A program made the translations under genes and the position numbers. The notes beneath the pieces were generated by a model. The model worked only from the letters and a program-made list of their open reading frames with translations, had not been told where the DNA came from and ran no database searches. From Leptospira yanagawae serovar Saopaulo str. Sao Paulo = ATCC 700523 (GTDB lineage: Bacteria; Spirochaetota; Leptospiria; Leptospirales; Leptospiraceae): 64,000 nt of DNA. Within the stretch, counting starts at the first letter, position 1; the number at the start of each line of letters is the position of its first letter. Shown in pieces: positions 63,744-64,000 of the stretch. Location: NCBI RefSeq assembly GCF_000332475.2, contig NZ_AOGX02000047.1, forward strand, positions 62,001-126,000, given 5' to 3'.

Positions 63744-64000
63744 TAATCTCTGGTTTATTTTTTGTAGTATCTGGTTCCGTTTCAGCATTATTGTCCCAGT
63801 TTATTTTGTTTAGTACTCCTATTTCAATGGAATAATCTTTTATGTTGATGTGTGATTTAAACCCTGAAACTAAGTTTGAAGATAAGTCTGAGACAGTTAA
63901 CCCACCCTGTGAGGTGAATCGACCTTCTGAGAAAAATCTTCGATGATTCAATCGAAAATAACTAAGCCAGTTTGGATAAAATTTATAACCAATCTCTAGT
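63730..64000 (-). CDS. C-terminal part of an unknown protein (cut by window edge)
   Basis: A minus-strand frame is open from the edge (64000) to a stop at 63730, about 90 codons. It alternates polar and hydrophobic residues (LEIGYKFYPNWLSYFRLNHR; KSHINIKDYSIEIGVLNKIN), suggesting beta structure, and ends in an acidic/Thr tail (NAETEPDTTKNKPEINETN). Its end overlaps the YgjP-type gene start by 14 bases, so they are co-transcribed. An annotated start at 63951 (TTG) would only reflect the window edge. Family not recognised. Confidence 0.6.
   Translation of the reverse strand, partial: LEIGYKFYPNWLSYFRLNHRRFFSEGRFTSQGGLTVSDLSSNLVSGFKSHINIKDYSIEIGVLNKINWDNNAETEPDTTKNKPEINETN

Noticed and set aside
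1..64000. tRNA, rRNA, insertion sequences and riboswitches
   Set aside because: No cloverleaf, rRNA segment, transposase or recognisable riboswitch core was seen on reading; a covariance-model scan would be decisive.

Overview
The window is about 37-40% G+C and looks like a saprophytic Leptospira (L. biflexa-like spirochaete). The evidence is the futalosine-pathway MqnD, a Bat aerotolerance operon next to htpG, spirochaete-style lipoproteins, many multi-pass glycan enzymes, and aconitase, asd and pyruvate kinase on the same replicon as a plasmid-type parA-parB-rep cassette. I infer the replication and partition region of the second chromosome (a chromid). The species is recognised from gene content, not from a search.

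Layout. 1-5465 (minus): a partial gene, aconitase, a FlgO-like lipoprotein, an outer-membrane-like gene broken at an A9 tract, and queA. 5529-12748 (plus): a surface-glycan cluster (GT-C/GT87 and GT4 glycosyltransferases, MBOAT acyltransferase with an SGNH-like partner) ending in a MazG-like gene. 12759-21448 (minus): a tight six-gene operon of a chemoreceptor, an exported caspase-like protease, three paralogous Kelch lipoproteins and an unknown protein. 21556-24932 (plus): a pirin behind a palindromic promoter, a gene-poor gap, then an exported carbonic anhydrase with SbtA and SbtB bicarbonate-uptake genes. 24940-38408 (minus): an Omp85 barrel, pyruvate kinase, asd, a second MBOAT/SGNH pair, small and unknown genes, and a degenerate NtrC-like regulator.

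38409-41432 is the replication region. Two copies of a palindrome lie ahead of parA-parB. A 339-base leader with repeats, a good promoter and a predicted counter-transcribed RNA with its own terminator precedes a HTH replication initiator. A large protein with eight phage tail-fibre-like repeats follows (41485-43995).

43981-61335: mqnD and a membrane protein; a helical-repeat protein with a basic tail; a soluble histidine kinase with a substrate-binding-protein-like sensor; then a long minus-strand run (60557 down to 49235) of hydrolase, thioesterase, MORN-like lipoprotein, moxR, DUF58, BatE-like, batA, fused batB-batC, batD and htpG; and two small exported proteins on the plus strand. 61321-64000 (minus): type II NADH dehydrogenase, low-molecular-weight protein tyrosine phosphatase, a YgjP-type metallopeptidase and a gene cut by the window edge.

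Most genes overlap or abut their neighbours, so long operons are likely. No tRNA, rRNA, insertion sequence or CRISPR array was seen.
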